Origin: Paraburkholderia fungorum
Lineage (GTDB): Bacteria; Pseudomonadota; Gammaproteobacteria; Burkholderiales; Burkholderiaceae
Direction of reading: 5' to 3'
Length of the DNA stretch: 64,000 bases
NCBI RefSeq assembly: GCF_902833645.1
Contig: NZ_CADFGE010000015.1
Location: 124,001-188,000 of the forward strand
The notes below the pieces were generated by a model, which saw only the letters and a list, made by a program, of their open reading frames with translations, was not told where the DNA came from and searched no databases. Made by a program: the position numbers and the translations under genes. Shown in pieces: positions 42,407 through 51,521 of the stretch. Numbering within the stretch: position 1 is the first letter of the stretch; every line of letters begins with the position of its first letter.

Positions 42407-43399
42407 TCACGCTCCCGTGAATGCTTCGCGGAACGTGTCGATGCTGACACGCAACGACAGTTGCGGTTGGTCGAGATAGCTGACGAGCTTGCTGATGCCA
42501 TGATCGTTTTGTGCGTGTTCGTCGATCCACTCGGGATCGTCGATATCGATGTTATGCGCCGCGTACGCCTGCGGATCGACCACGCTATGCAGCGTTTTGG
42601 CCGAGGCGCCGTTAAAGCCGATGATGAGTCGTTCGCGTTCGGCAATCGTGCCGATAAAAATCGCCAGCTCGAAATCGGCCTGTGAGACGAATGGCGCGAT
42701 CAGTTCGAGCCAGAATGCCGCGACGAGCGAGCGATAGAACGGATCGTTCGGCAGCGGCAGTGTCAGCCCGCGTTCGAGATGCGATGAACCGCTTTGCATC
42801 ACCGGACGCAGCAGCGAACCGAGCGCCAGCATAGCCCCGCGCAGGCGCACCGGATGGCCGCTCGCCAGCAGCATCTGTTCGAGGCCGGAGAGTGTCTGGT
42901 GTTCGACGAAGTCGTTGAAGGTGCCGTCGTGCGGATTGCCCGGGCCGCCGCCGATTTCGATCGGCACCTGGGTTTCGCCGAGCGCCTGCAGCGCGCCGGC
43001 CGGCTCGTTCGCGCCGAGCAGCGGTTTCATCTGCGAGGCGATGCGTGACCACAGGCGCGCGAAGGCCAGCGGACTGTGGGCCAGAAACGTCAGCGGTTTT
43101 TCGACTTCCAGCGCGGTCGCGGCAAGAAACGGAAAGCGCCGCGACGATTGATCCTGGCTGGCCACCATGTGCCCGGCAATGGCCAGCTTGCTTCGTGAAC
43201 CGAGGAACGCGAAATGCATCGGCTTGGCGTTCTCGTAGACGATTTTCCAGCGCGGATCGTCGGTGAGCAATTCCATGGCCTCGGCGATCCAGCGGTCGAG
43301 CGTGGCCAGCAACTGCGGGTTATGCGCGCTTTTGACGAAGTCGCCACGCGACGGGATTTTGCCGAAGTAGGCGATTTGCGCCTGCACGGTTTGCGTCAT
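42407..43399 (-). CDS. tagF: T6SS accessory protein TagF (ImpM family)
   Basis: A 330-residue TagF. IAYFGKIPSRGDFVKSAHNP near the start is the ImpM signature; RWKIVYENAKPMHFAFLGSR and DQSSRRFPFLAATALE follow. TagF is a post-translational repressor of T6SS activity in Pseudomonas. The ATG at 43399 overlaps the tssM stop (ATGA), and the longer upstream frame only reads antisense-phase tssM. No Fha/PpkA/PppA genes occur in this window, so any phosphorylation partners lie elsewhere or are absent. Confidence 0.92.
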   Translation of the reverse strand: MTQTVQAQIAYFGKIPSRGDFVKSAHNPQLLATLDRWIAEAMELLTDDPRWKIVYENAKPMHFAFLGSRSKLAIAGHMVASQDQSSRRFPFLAATALEVEKPLTFLAHSPLAFARLWSRIASQMKPLLGANEPAGALQALGETQVPIEIGGGPGNPHDGTFNDFVEHQTLSGLEQMLLASGHPVRLRGAMLALGSLLRPVMQSGSSHLERGLTLPLPNDPFYRSLVAAFWLELIAPFVSQADFELAIFIGTIAERERLIIGFNGASAKTLHSVVDPQAYAAHNIDIDDPEWIDEHAQNDHGISKLVSYLDQPQLSLRVSIDTFREAFTGA

Positions 43400-46300
43400 T
43401 GCGCACCCCCTGTGTTCGAAACCGCGGCGGCGGCCGTCGCCGGCCGTGCCACTGGTGATGCCGGCGCGGCGCCCGCTGTTCCTGTTGGTGCCGGGCCGCC
43501 CGCGGCCATCGCGTTGACCGAATTCGCCGCCGCGCTCACGTCCGCCACCGAGGACGGCAGCCGCAAACCGCGCAGGCTTTGCTGTTGCGGCGCGTCGCTG
43601 CTGCCGCCGCCCGAGGCTTGCGAGGTGCTGATGATGCGCATGCTGACCGCCACGGTGATATTGCCCTGGGTCCACGACAGATCGAACGTGCCATCCGGAC
43701 GGCGCTTGCGTTGTGCCGAATTGATCAGCTTCTCCAGACCGTAGCGGCCCGGTTCGTTGACCAGTTGCAGCGTGCGGCCATCGAAGGTCGTGGCACTGAG
43801 CGTCGCGCCCGGCGAGCCCGACGGATTCGGCCACACGAAGTTGGTCCACTGCGGCGGCGTATTGCGGTAACGCATCTGCTGGCCGTCGATCGCGAGCGTG
43901 TATTCCGTGGTGCCGCTGCTAGGCTGCGGCAGGATCTGGAACACGGTCTGCGGTTCGGCCGAGCTTTGACCCGACGAGCTTGCCGCGCCGCCGGCAAGCG
44001 GCGCCACCCAGCGCGCGAAACCGCTGGTGAAGTCAGGCGTCAGCGCGAGACCCATATCGCCCCACGTGCGCGAGGTCAGCGTGTCGCCGCGGCGCACCGC
44101 GAGCGGCCCGAGCGTGGTGCCGACGAACTTGGCGATCGCGCCATCCGGCCCGAACACCTGGGCGATTTCGCCGGCGCCGGCTTCGACCTTCGCGTCGCTG
44201 GCAAACGGATACTTGTTGGCGAGCGAGCTCTGGAAGGTCTGATAGACCTGCGCGTTCCACACCTTGTTGACTTCGACGCTGGCCGGCTGGATCACCACGG
44301 CATACGCCGCCATCAGCGGACGCACCAGCAGCGGACGCAGTGCCTTGCGTTGCGAATCGGTGAGGCCCGTCAGCATCTGCTCGTCGACGTACTTCAGCGA
44401 ATCGGCCAGCTCGGAGCCGCTGCCGTCGAGCGTTTGCTGCATCAGCTGACGCGCGCCCGGTCCCGGATCGCCCTGGTTCTTGATCACGTTAAAGCGTGTA
44501 CGAACCTTCGAGAGCGTGTCCATGTAGCCCTTCAGCATCGAGCCGTTGTCGCCGGAGACGACGATGCGGCCCAGCGCCGAGAACTCCTGGCCGATCGGCC
44601 CCATCGGCACTTCGACCGGATTGCCGTTGATGTCGATGTTGGCGTTCAACTGGCCGGTCGGCGCACGCGAGAACCAGTTCTTGAACCAGCTGGTCACGCC
44701 GGTTTGCGCGCGTTTCAGGTTTGCGTTGAAAAGCGACGGGTTGTCCCACGAAGTCTGGTCGTACGCGGTTTCGAGGATCTTGCGGATCGGCGAATCCTGC
44801 GGATCGCCCAGACGGTTCATCGCATCCACCGCCTGGCTGAAACTGCCGAAGTTCTGCACGGCAATGCCTTGCATGAACTTCTGCCAGTGCATCGCGTACT
44901 CCGTCTTGTACATCGCGACGAGCGCCTTCTGGATCTGCTCGGGGCTGCCTTCCAGCGTCAGGTCGTCGTGCGCGGAGGTGTTGAGCACCCAGTCCTTGGC
45001 CTGCAATTCCTTGGTGGCGGCATCGCGGATCGCCGGCTGCACGTACTGGAACCACGCTTCACGCGTGAAGGTGCCGGGGATCGCGTAGCTGCCGGCCACC
45101 AGCGCCGTATTGCTGTCGCCGACAATGCGCGCGATCGTCATCGGCGCGAAACGGGTCGACGCACGCGCCTTGATTTCTTCGTAGACGCGCTGACGGGCCG
45201 GCATGCCGCGCACCACGCGGCGCAGATTTTCACGGGTCTGGTCGACGAGGCCGAGGTTCTGGTCGATCATCGGCCAGTCGTTGTCGGATACGCGCGACAG
45301 GTAGAAGGTGATCATGCGCTCGGCGCTGCGGATCATCTCGTCGCGAGGCATGTTGCCGCGATTCGTCTCGAGCCAGCCGCGCCAGAAGCGGGCCACCTGG
45401 TCGGTCAGGTGAGCGGTTTCCACGTGACGCTTGTCGCTCAGCATCAGGTAGGTCTTGAGCGCGTTGTACGCGTCTTCGACGTTGGTCGGCGATGCGTCGC
45501 TATACAAGCCGCCCTGGCTGTTCGCCGCCATTGCCGTATGCGCGGACACTGGAATCGCCGCGGCGTCCGGCGTGCGGTTCAGCGGAGCGAGCTGGTCGGG
45601 ATGCGCGTTGACGTCTTTCAGGAACGACGCGAGATTCTGCGAGACAGGGTCGAGCAGGATCTGGCGTACGCCGTTGTAGTACTCGGTCAGCAAGTGCTGT
45701 TCGAGACGGTCGCCCTGATACAGCCCGAGCGACACCGCCAACGGCTTGTCGCGGCGGAACTGCTCGAGCTGGTCGATGCGGTCTTCCAGAATGTCCATGG
45801 CCTGCAAGCGCGATTGCAGGTCGTTGCGGTTCTGCTGCAGGCGCACCACGTTGTCGAGGTCGGCCTTGACGTTGTCGGCGAGCTGCTGATTGCCGATCGT
45901 CGACCACGTCCAGCCGCCAAGCGCCAGCGCGAGCACCGCGACAAAGCCGAAGAACGTGGCATAGCGCATGCGTGTCTTGGCCGGACTCGCGAACTGCTTG
46001 ACGGTCTGCCGGTCGGCGAAAATCACCTTGGAGAACAGATCGCGCAGGAAGAAGCCGTTCTTCGAGAATGCACTGTGCGGCTTGGGCAGGCTCTCCGCGG
46101 AGAGGCCGAAACGGTTGGCGATGCGGGTGGCGGCGGCGCTGTTGGTTTCGCCTTCCTGCAACGCGCTCGTGAAGTAGAAGCCGCGGAAAATCGGCTTGTG
46201 CTGGAACGGGTTGGTTTCGAACAGCGTGGCGAGGAACGCGCGCAAGGCGGGCTTGATCGTCGAGAATTCGAGCGGGAAGCTCAACTGACCCGGCGAAAGC

Positions 46301-47286
46301 TTGTTGCCGCGGTTGATCGACATCTGCGCGACGCTGATTTCTTTCAGGCCGTCATAGAGCTCTTCAAAATGCTCGTCGAACAGGCCGACCACGTCGCGTT
46401 TTTCGTCCGGCTCGTAGGGCAGGGTGGCGCCCCACACACGGTCGTATTCATGGCGGTCGCTGCCGCTGAAAAATTCGGTGAAGCCCGTGATCAGGTCGGC
46501 CTTGGTGAACATCACATACACCGGCGCGAAGACTTCGAGCTTCTCGGTCAATTCCTGCACGCGCTGGCGTAGATTCTTCGCGAGATTGATCGCGAACTCG
46601 GGCTTGCTGCTGGTCAATTCGGCAATGCTGGCCGTGACGATGATGCCGTTGATCGGCGCCTTCGGCCGGAAACGCTTGAGCAGGCCAAGAAAGCCGAGCC
46701 ATTCGGTGCGGTCTTCTTCGTGTACGGAATAGCGGCCGGCGGTGTCGAGCAGAATGCCTTCGGTCGTGAAGAACCAGTCGCAATTCCGTGTGCCGCCAAT
46801 GCCGTGAATCACCGCGTTGTTCTTGTCGGCGAAAGGAAACTGCAGGCCCGAATTCAGCACGGCGCTGCTTTTGCCCGCAGCCGGGTTGCCGATCACGATG
46901 TACCAGGGCAATTCATACAGCGCCGAGCCGCCGGACATCTGACCGATCTTCGAGGTCTTGATCGTTTTCACCGCATCCACGAGGCGCGTGCGCAGTACGT
47001 CGAGTTCGGCCTGGCGCGCGGGCGTGGGCGCGGGGCCGGTTTCGGTCTGCTTCTCGGCCTGCTGCTCGAGCATTTCACCGAGCTTGTCATTCGCGCGCCG
47101 CGCGCGCAGGCGCCGCACCACCCAGACCAGCAGCCACAGCGCGATCACCGCGCCGAGGACAATGGCGGGCCACATCAGGTCGATCTGCAAGGTGTCGGCG
47201 CCGATGAATAAAACAGCAGCGAGCGCTAGCAAGCCGATGATCGAGAGCGTGCGTGTGTGGGTCAACACGTTAAGAATGCGTCGCAT
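43396..47286 (-). CDS. tssM: T6SS membrane-complex protein TssM (IcmF family)
   Basis: About 1296 residues. Two TM helices near the start (about 12-30 and 36-57) and a third around 430-450 bracket a cytoplasmic NTPase-like domain with an intact Walker A, GNPAAGKSS (133-141), then a long periplasmic region ending in the TssJ-binding part. IcmF motifs such as NCDWFFTTEGILLDTAGRYS and PVYVMFTKADLI are present. The C-terminus has an Ala/Pro-rich tail (last ~50 residues) not seen in all family members. ATG at 47286 is preferred; an in-frame ATG 54 bp upstream is possible. Operon partner of tagF (ATGA overlap). Confidence 0.94.
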   Translation of the reverse strand: MRRILNVLTHTRTLSIIGLLALAAVLFIGADTLQIDLMWPAIVLGAVIALWLLVWVVRRLRARRANDKLGEMLEQQAEKQTETGPAPTPARQAELDVLRTRLVDAVKTIKTSKIGQMSGGSALYELPWYIVIGNPAAGKSSAVLNSGLQFPFADKNNAVIHGIGGTRNCDWFFTTEGILLDTAGRYSVHEEDRTEWLGFLGLLKRFRPKAPINGIIVTASIAELTSSKPEFAINLAKNLRQRVQELTEKLEVFAPVYVMFTKADLITGFTEFFSGSDRHEYDRVWGATLPYEPDEKRDVVGLFDEHFEELYDGLKEISVAQMSINRGNKLSPGQLSFPLEFSTIKPALRAFLATLFETNPFQHKPIFRGFYFTSALQEGETNSAAATRIANRFGLSAESLPKPHSAFSKNGFFLRDLFSKVIFADRQTVKQFASPAKTRMRYATFFGFVAVLALALGGWTWSTIGNQQLADNVKADLDNVVRLQQNRNDLQSRLQAMDILEDRIDQLEQFRRDKPLAVSLGLYQGDRLEQHLLTEYYNGVRQILLDPVSQNLASFLKDVNAHPDQLAPLNRTPDAAAIPVSAHTAMAANSQGGLYSDASPTNVEDAYNALKTYLMLSDKRHVETAHLTDQVARFWRGWLETNRGNMPRDEMIRSAERMITFYLSRVSDNDWPMIDQNLGLVDQTRENLRRVVRGMPARQRVYEEIKARASTRFAPMTIARIVGDSNTALVAGSYAIPGTFTREAWFQYVQPAIRDAATKELQAKDWVLNTSAHDDLTLEGSPEQIQKALVAMYKTEYAMHWQKFMQGIAVQNFGSFSQAVDAMNRLGDPQDSPIRKILETAYDQTSWDNPSLFNANLKRAQTGVTSWFKNWFSRAPTGQLNANIDINGNPVEVPMGPIGQEFSALGRIVVSGDNGSMLKGYMDTLSKVRTRFNVIKNQGDPGPGARQLMQQTLDGSGSELADSLKYVDEQMLTGLTDSQRKALRPLLVRPLMAAYAVVIQPASVEVNKVWNAQVYQTFQSSLANKYPFASDAKVEAGAGEIAQVFGPDGAIAKFVGTTLGPLAVRRGDTLTSRTWGDMGLALTPDFTSGFARWVAPLAGGAASSSGQSSAEPQTVFQILPQPSSGTTEYTLAIDGQQMRYRNTPPQWTNFVWPNPSGSPGATLSATTFDGRTLQLVNEPGRYGLEKLINSAQRKRRPDGTFDLSWTQGNITVAVSMRIISTSQASGGGSSDAPQQQSLRGLRLPSSVADVSAAANSVNAMAAGGPAPTGTAGAAPASPVARPATAAAAVSNTGGAQ

Positions 47287-47553
47287 AAGCCGTTCAGGTC
47301 TTGGTGATGTGTGTTGTGGCGCGGGTGTGGCAAACAACATGACGCGAGCGCGGGCAAAGTCTGCCCGCGCCGCGTTTGAAACAAAACGAAAGCATATTCA
47401 GACGAAAATGAATATGGCCGGATTGTTAAATCCGCCATGGAGTGTTCCGCCGATGGCGCCTGGACGAATACCGTTATGCATTCGGCATTGCCGATTCTCG
47501 CCGGAAAAATTGATTGAACGCCCCATTGCAACCTCTTTATTACCTGCTCCGCC

Positions 47554-48399
47554 TTAATGACCGCGCCCCAGGACGAAGCCGGGTTTGTGATATTCAACGT
47601 GCCCGAGATCCATCATTTTCCAACGGCCACCCCACGTCAGGCCGACCTGTTCGGCCGTCTGCCCATATAACTGATAGCCTCGCATGGCCCAGGGATCTTT
47701 TTCTGAAATGACGAGCTTGCCGTCGCGCAAAAAAGCATTGTCCGCGGCAAGACCGTATTGGTGATAGCTCTGAAATGCTGCGGCATTCGTGACGTTACCC
47801 CCCATTTGCGCCAGGCGGTTTTGCCGCTCCGGACTGCGATAACCTTCCAGCAATGCCATTTCATACCCGTACTGCTCGTGCATGATTTTGTAGGCGAGCA
47901 ATAAACGCGTTCTGAAATCGGCGTCGAGCAAATTCCAGTCGCGGCTCGCGTCTTTCAGCGCAGGCCGAATCTGCTCCACTTCCTGCGTTGCAAATACTTC
48001 TGGCGGCAGCGGCGGCGGGGGCACAAGCTGTTCGCCATTCAATAACGCGGCAATTTTCTCATCCGGTACTCGTGCAGTGTCATCGAATTGGAATAATTGC
48101 CGGCCGCGTAAAGCCAATGCCACCAATGGCGGCGTCGCAAGAATACCTGTGGTGGTAAAAATCAGCAAGCGCCGCTTTGCCAGTAACTTTTGCATATCGA
48201 CTGCAGTCGATTGCGAAATTTTTGCCGAACGTGCTAATTGGCTTCGAGCACGTGATGCGCCTTGCGATGCCCGACGCATCACGCGGCCATGAATGGCGAG
48301 CGCGGCGCCTAATAAAGAGGCGCGTACCGCCGGCAATAGCAGCATTGCAGCGATCACAACGGCGATGGCGAAATAGGCGAGAAGTACTACGGCAATCAA
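47554..48399 (-). CDS. T6SS-associated membrane-anchored M15/VanY-type peptidoglycan peptidase (TagX-like)
   Basis: About 281 residues. An N-terminal TM helix (IAVVLLAYFAIAVVIAAMLL), a basic cytoplasmic stretch, a second hydrophobic segment (LIFTTTGILATPPLVALALR) and a periplasmic M15-type domain: ALLEGYRSPERQNRLAQMGG, SYHQYGLAADN (SxHxxGxAxD zinc site) and LGHVEYHKPGF with a late zinc His. TagX of Acinetobacter, a T6SS-linked L,D-endopeptidase, has this type of fold and probably opens the wall for the apparatus. No ATG fits: the only upstream ATG (48561) would overlap the divergent gene at 48525. TTG at 48399, right before the TM helix with GGGG upstream, is the best start, but uncertain. 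Confidence 0.8.
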   Translation of the reverse strand: MIAVVLLAYFAIAVVIAAMLLLPAVRASLLGAALAIHGRVMRRASQGASRARSQLARSAKISQSTAVDMQKLLAKRRLLIFTTTGILATPPLVALALRGRQLFQFDDTARVPDEKIAALLNGEQLVPPPPLPPEVFATQEVEQIRPALKDASRDWNLLDADFRTRLLLAYKIMHEQYGYEMALLEGYRSPERQNRLAQMGGNVTNAAAFQSYHQYGLAADNAFLRDGKLVISEKDPWAMRGYQLYGQTAEQVGLTWGGRWKMMDLGHVEYHKPGFVLGRGH

Positions 48400-48524
48400 A
48401 GTCGACCCCGGAAATTGGAAACAATTGTATTTTGTAATGCTTGCTCTTAGAATCAGGCCTGCTCGGAGAGGAGCCGGAACGGTATTATCACGGCGAAATA
48501 ATCCAGGATTCAATGAGACAGTGA

Positions 48525-49469
48525 ATGAGTGCGCCGGAAAGTTCGAATTCCAAAGCCCCACCTAGCCTTTTATCCGATAAGGCTAAGGGTGCCGATGGCA
48601 ATGGTTCGCGAATTCTTGCGAACCTGGAAGGCCGCGTCGCGCCGCCTACCGAAAAACCACGCCGGTCGAAAACGCCGCTCGTGCTGGTTGCCTTGCTCGT
48701 GATCGCGGCGGGCGGTTGGGGCGCGTGGCATATGCAGCAACGTGTGCAGTCGGAGTCTTTGGCATCCGCCACGCCCGCCAACGCCGAGAAAGCCGCCGTG
48801 CCGGCGTCCGCCGCCAGCGGCGCGCCTCAGGTCGCGGCAAAAGCGGAACCGCCGGCTGCGGCGTCCTCGCAGGCGGCCACGATCGTTGCTGACGATAGCG
48901 ACAGCAATACACCGGCGGCATCCGCGAGTGCGTCCGCGAGCGGTGACGGGAGCCGCTTGTCGCGCGCGCTCGCCGATGGTGCCGAGCCCAGTAACGCATC
49001 CGCACCGGTTGCATCCGCAACGGCTGCGTCGGCGGTCACGGTGCCGGCTGCAAAGCATGGCAGGAGCGCCACGGCTGTGGCCGGCAATGAGAAACGCGAG
49101 GTGACGGCGCACGGCAAGAAGGAGAGCACGAGCGCGAGCAATCGTCACGCGAGCGCGCCTGCCACAGTCGCTCAAACGAAGAAATCGCGTGCGGCTGGTA
49201 ATACTTCGAAAGATGATTCGGACGCCGATCTATTGGCCGCGCTCGTGGCGCGCACCAAGCCGGCCGATCCGAAAGCGACCGACGATAAAACGGCCACCAA
49301 GGTTAGCGCATCGGCTACGCCTGGCAACATCAAGCTGGCAGAACGCGTTAAAGAATGCGGACAACGAGGCTTCTTCGAAGACCAACTGTGCCGCTGGCGC
49401 GTCTGTGATGGGCATTGGGGTAAGGATCCCGCCTGTCCGGGGGCGGCGCCGCAGGCACGCCAGCCGTAA
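48525..49469 (+). CDS. Membrane protein with low-complexity linker and C-terminal Cys4 motif, unknown function
   Basis: A 314-residue protein: Ser/Lys-rich cytoplasmic start (1-48), one TM helix (about 51-68, PLVLVALLVIAAGGWGAWHM), ~200 residues of Ala/Ser/Thr-rich low-complexity sequence that should lie in the periplasm, and a compact C-terminal motif with four cysteines (VKECGQRGFFEDQLCRWRVC at about 276-295, then GHWGKDPACPG). The cysteines could bind metal or form disulfides in the periplasm. Not recognised. It lies between the T6SS peptidase (divergent) and narX, and could belong with either or neither. Confidence 0.65.
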   Translation: MSAPESSNSKAPPSLLSDKAKGADGNGSRILANLEGRVAPPTEKPRRSKTPLVLVALLVIAAGGWGAWHMQQRVQSESLASATPANAEKAAVPASAASGAPQVAAKAEPPAAASSQAATIVADDSDSNTPAASASASASGDGSRLSRALADGAEPSNASAPVASATAASAVTVPAAKHGRSATAVAGNEKREVTAHGKKESTSASNRHASAPATVAQTKKSRAAGNTSKDDSDADLLAALVARTKPADPKATDDKTATKVSASATPGNIKLAERVKECGQRGFFEDQLCRWRVCDGHWGKDPACPGAAPQARQP

Positions 49470-49521
49470 GTCAAAAATGTGCGTCCTGGTGACGCACAAT
49501 CCCATCAAGCACGACGTCAGG

Positions 49522-49535
49522 TTGATTTGAGTCAA
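49522..49535 (+). promoter_or_regulatory. FNR/ANR-type box upstream of narX
   Basis: TTGATTTGAGTCAA matches the consensus TTGAT-N4-ATCAA at 9 of 10 defined positions. It is centred about 51 bp before the narX ATG, with A/T-rich -10 candidates at 49551-49556 and 49568-49573. It fits oxygen-dependent activation of narXL by an FNR-family regulator. Confidence 0.7.
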
Positions 49536-49579
49536 TCCTGCGTCGTGTCTTATCTTGCTGTGGCGCATAGAATCTTTGA

Positions 49580-51496
49580 ATGCGCTCCATCTCCTCCTGG
49601 CCCCTCGCTACCAAACTCGCTGCTCTTGTCGCCACGTTGCTTACGTTGGCGCTCGCATCGATTGGTTTGACGCTCTGGATTACCTGGCAACTCGACGGCG
49701 GTGCGGCCGCGATCAACGAGGCCGGGCGCATGCGGATGCAAACCTATCGCGTCGCGCTGCTGCTGCGCGATTCCCCGTCCCAGGTCAGCGCGCTCGCACA
49801 CCAGTTCGATGAAAGTCTCACGTTGCTTGAGAAGGGCGATCCAGTACGTCCGTTGTTCGTGCCGTGGAACGTCGAGGCGCGCGCGCGATTTGCTCAGGTG
49901 CAAGCGCAATGGCAGGTGTTGCGCCCAGTTTGGAGCGGGCCAAATCCACCCGCCGCTGCTGAGGTGGAACGGCAAGCCAGGCAATTTGTTTTACTGATCG
50001 ATTCGTTCGACAGTTCGATCGAAGCGCAGCTTGCGCGCTGGACTTCGATCCTCAATGCCGTGCAACTGGCGCTACTGGTGCTGGCGATCGGCAGTGCGCT
50101 GGCGTTGCTATATGTGGGGCATTTGAGCGTACTTGCTCCGGTTCTCAGACTAACCGGTGGTCTGGCGCGAGTCGAGCGCGGAGACTTCGGTACGCGTGTC
50201 GAGGTTGGGACGCAAGATGAATTCGGCGAGTTGTCCACGGGTTTCAACCGGATGGCGCAGAACCTGCAACAGCTTTATGCCGGTCTCGAGCAGAAGGTCA
50301 GCGAGAAAACCGCCAGCCTCGAGACGGAGCGCTCGCGTCTTGCCGCGCTCTATGAAGTGAGCGCGTTTCTCGCGAACGCGAGTACGCTGGATGCCCTTGC
50401 GCAGGGCTTCGCGCAACGCGTTCGCCGGATCGCCGCTGCGGATTCGGTGGCAATCCGCTGGTCGGGCGAGGCCAACGAACGTTACCTGCTGCTGGCGGGC
50501 GATAGCCTGCCGCGTTTCATGGCTGAAGACGAGCAATGCCTTACATCGCGCAGTTGCCTGTGTGGTCATCCACAGAGCGTGCCTGGCGCGCGAGTGATCC
50601 CTGTGCTGGCCGCAGGACCCGGCGCGGCGACACTCGGTCATTGCGCGCGCGCCGGCTATGCCACGCTCGTGTCGGTGCCTGTGATTCTGCATCAGCGCAC
50701 GCTTGGCGAGATCGACCTGTTCTTTAGCGAGGCGATTCACCTGTCCGCCCAGGACCGCGATCTGCTCGACACGCTGGCGAGCCATCTGGCAGGCGCGATG
50801 GAGAATTTGCGCGTGAGTGCGCTGGAACGGGAAACCGCGGTATCCGATGAACGCGCGTTGCTCGCGAGCGAACTGCACGATTCGATTGCGCAGTCGCTGG
50901 CATTTCTGAAAATACAGGTGCAGTTGCTGCGTGATGCATTGCCGGCCCCTGCCGATTCATCCGTCGCGCGTATCGTCGACGAACTGGACGCGGGTGTGCG
51001 CGAAAGCACCGGTGACGTGCGCGAGTTGCTGATGCATTTCCGCACGCGCGGCAACACCGAGGATATCGAACCTGCGTTGCGTACCACGCTGCGCAAGTTC
51101 GAACACCAGACGGGGCTGCCCACGAATCTCCTGATCGAAGGCCATGGCCTGCCGCTCGACGCGGACGTGCAGGTGCAGGTGTTGCATGTCTTGCAGGAGG
51201 CCTTGTCGAACGTACGCAAACATGCGCGGGCGCGTGAGGTCTGGCTGGAGGTGCAGCAGAGTCCGGTATGGAGTTTTGAAGTTCGCGACGACGGCGAGGG
51301 CTTCGACGCAGAGCAACACTCGCCCGGCGAGACACACGTGGGAATGCGCATCATGCGCGAACGCGCGGCTCGTATTGGCGCGGCAGTGGTGGTCGACTCG
51401 GTGCCTGGCGCCGGAACGTGCGTCACGTTGACGTTGGCGCCGTCCCAGCGCGGTGGTTCGGACGCGTTTCATGAAGATCAGGTCGAAGCCGCCTAG
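49580..51496 (+). CDS. narX: Nitrate/nitrite sensor histidine kinase NarX
   Basis: A 638-residue NarX-type kinase. TM1 is at about 12-35, then a periplasmic domain starts with the P-box-like AINEAGRMRMQTYRVALLL (44-62), the nitrate-binding element of NarX/NarQ. TM2 (about 155-178) leads to HAMP, a coiled segment, a GAF-like central module with several cysteines (CLTSRSCLCGH) and a HisKA_3 domain with LASELHDSIAQSLAF, phospho-acceptor His433. HATPase motifs EALSNVRKHARA and RDDGEGFD follow. No ribosome site is evident before the ATG. It is followed 25 bp later by narL. Confidence 0.92.
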   Translation: MRSISSWPLATKLAALVATLLTLALASIGLTLWITWQLDGGAAAINEAGRMRMQTYRVALLLRDSPSQVSALAHQFDESLTLLEKGDPVRPLFVPWNVEARARFAQVQAQWQVLRPVWSGPNPPAAAEVERQARQFVLLIDSFDSSIEAQLARWTSILNAVQLALLVLAIGSALALLYVGHLSVLAPVLRLTGGLARVERGDFGTRVEVGTQDEFGELSTGFNRMAQNLQQLYAGLEQKVSEKTASLETERSRLAALYEVSAFLANASTLDALAQGFAQRVRRIAAADSVAIRWSGEANERYLLLAGDSLPRFMAEDEQCLTSRSCLCGHPQSVPGARVIPVLAAGPGAATLGHCARAGYATLVSVPVILHQRTLGEIDLFFSEAIHLSAQDRDLLDTLASHLAGAMENLRVSALERETAVSDERALLASELHDSIAQSLAFLKIQVQLLRDALPAPADSSVARIVDELDAGVRESTGDVRELLMHFRTRGNTEDIEPALRTTLRKFEHQTGLPTNLLIEGHGLPLDADVQVQVLHVLQEALSNVRKHARAREVWLEVQQSPVWSFEVRDDGEGFDAEQHSPGETHVGMRIMRERAARIGAAVVVDSVPGAGTCVTLTLAPSQRGGSDAFHEDQVEAA

Positions 51497-51521
51497 GCAT
51501 CGGCCGTAAAGGGGAGCTTAG

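Noticed and set aside
43579..46572. 997-codon plus-strand frame
   Set aside because: It is the antisense shadow of tssM, rich in Arg/His/Gln as expected from GC-rich antisense, with no domain.
49470..49579. Rho-independent terminator between the Cys4 protein gene and narX
   Set aside because: No stem followed by a T run could be found; read-through into narX cannot be excluded.
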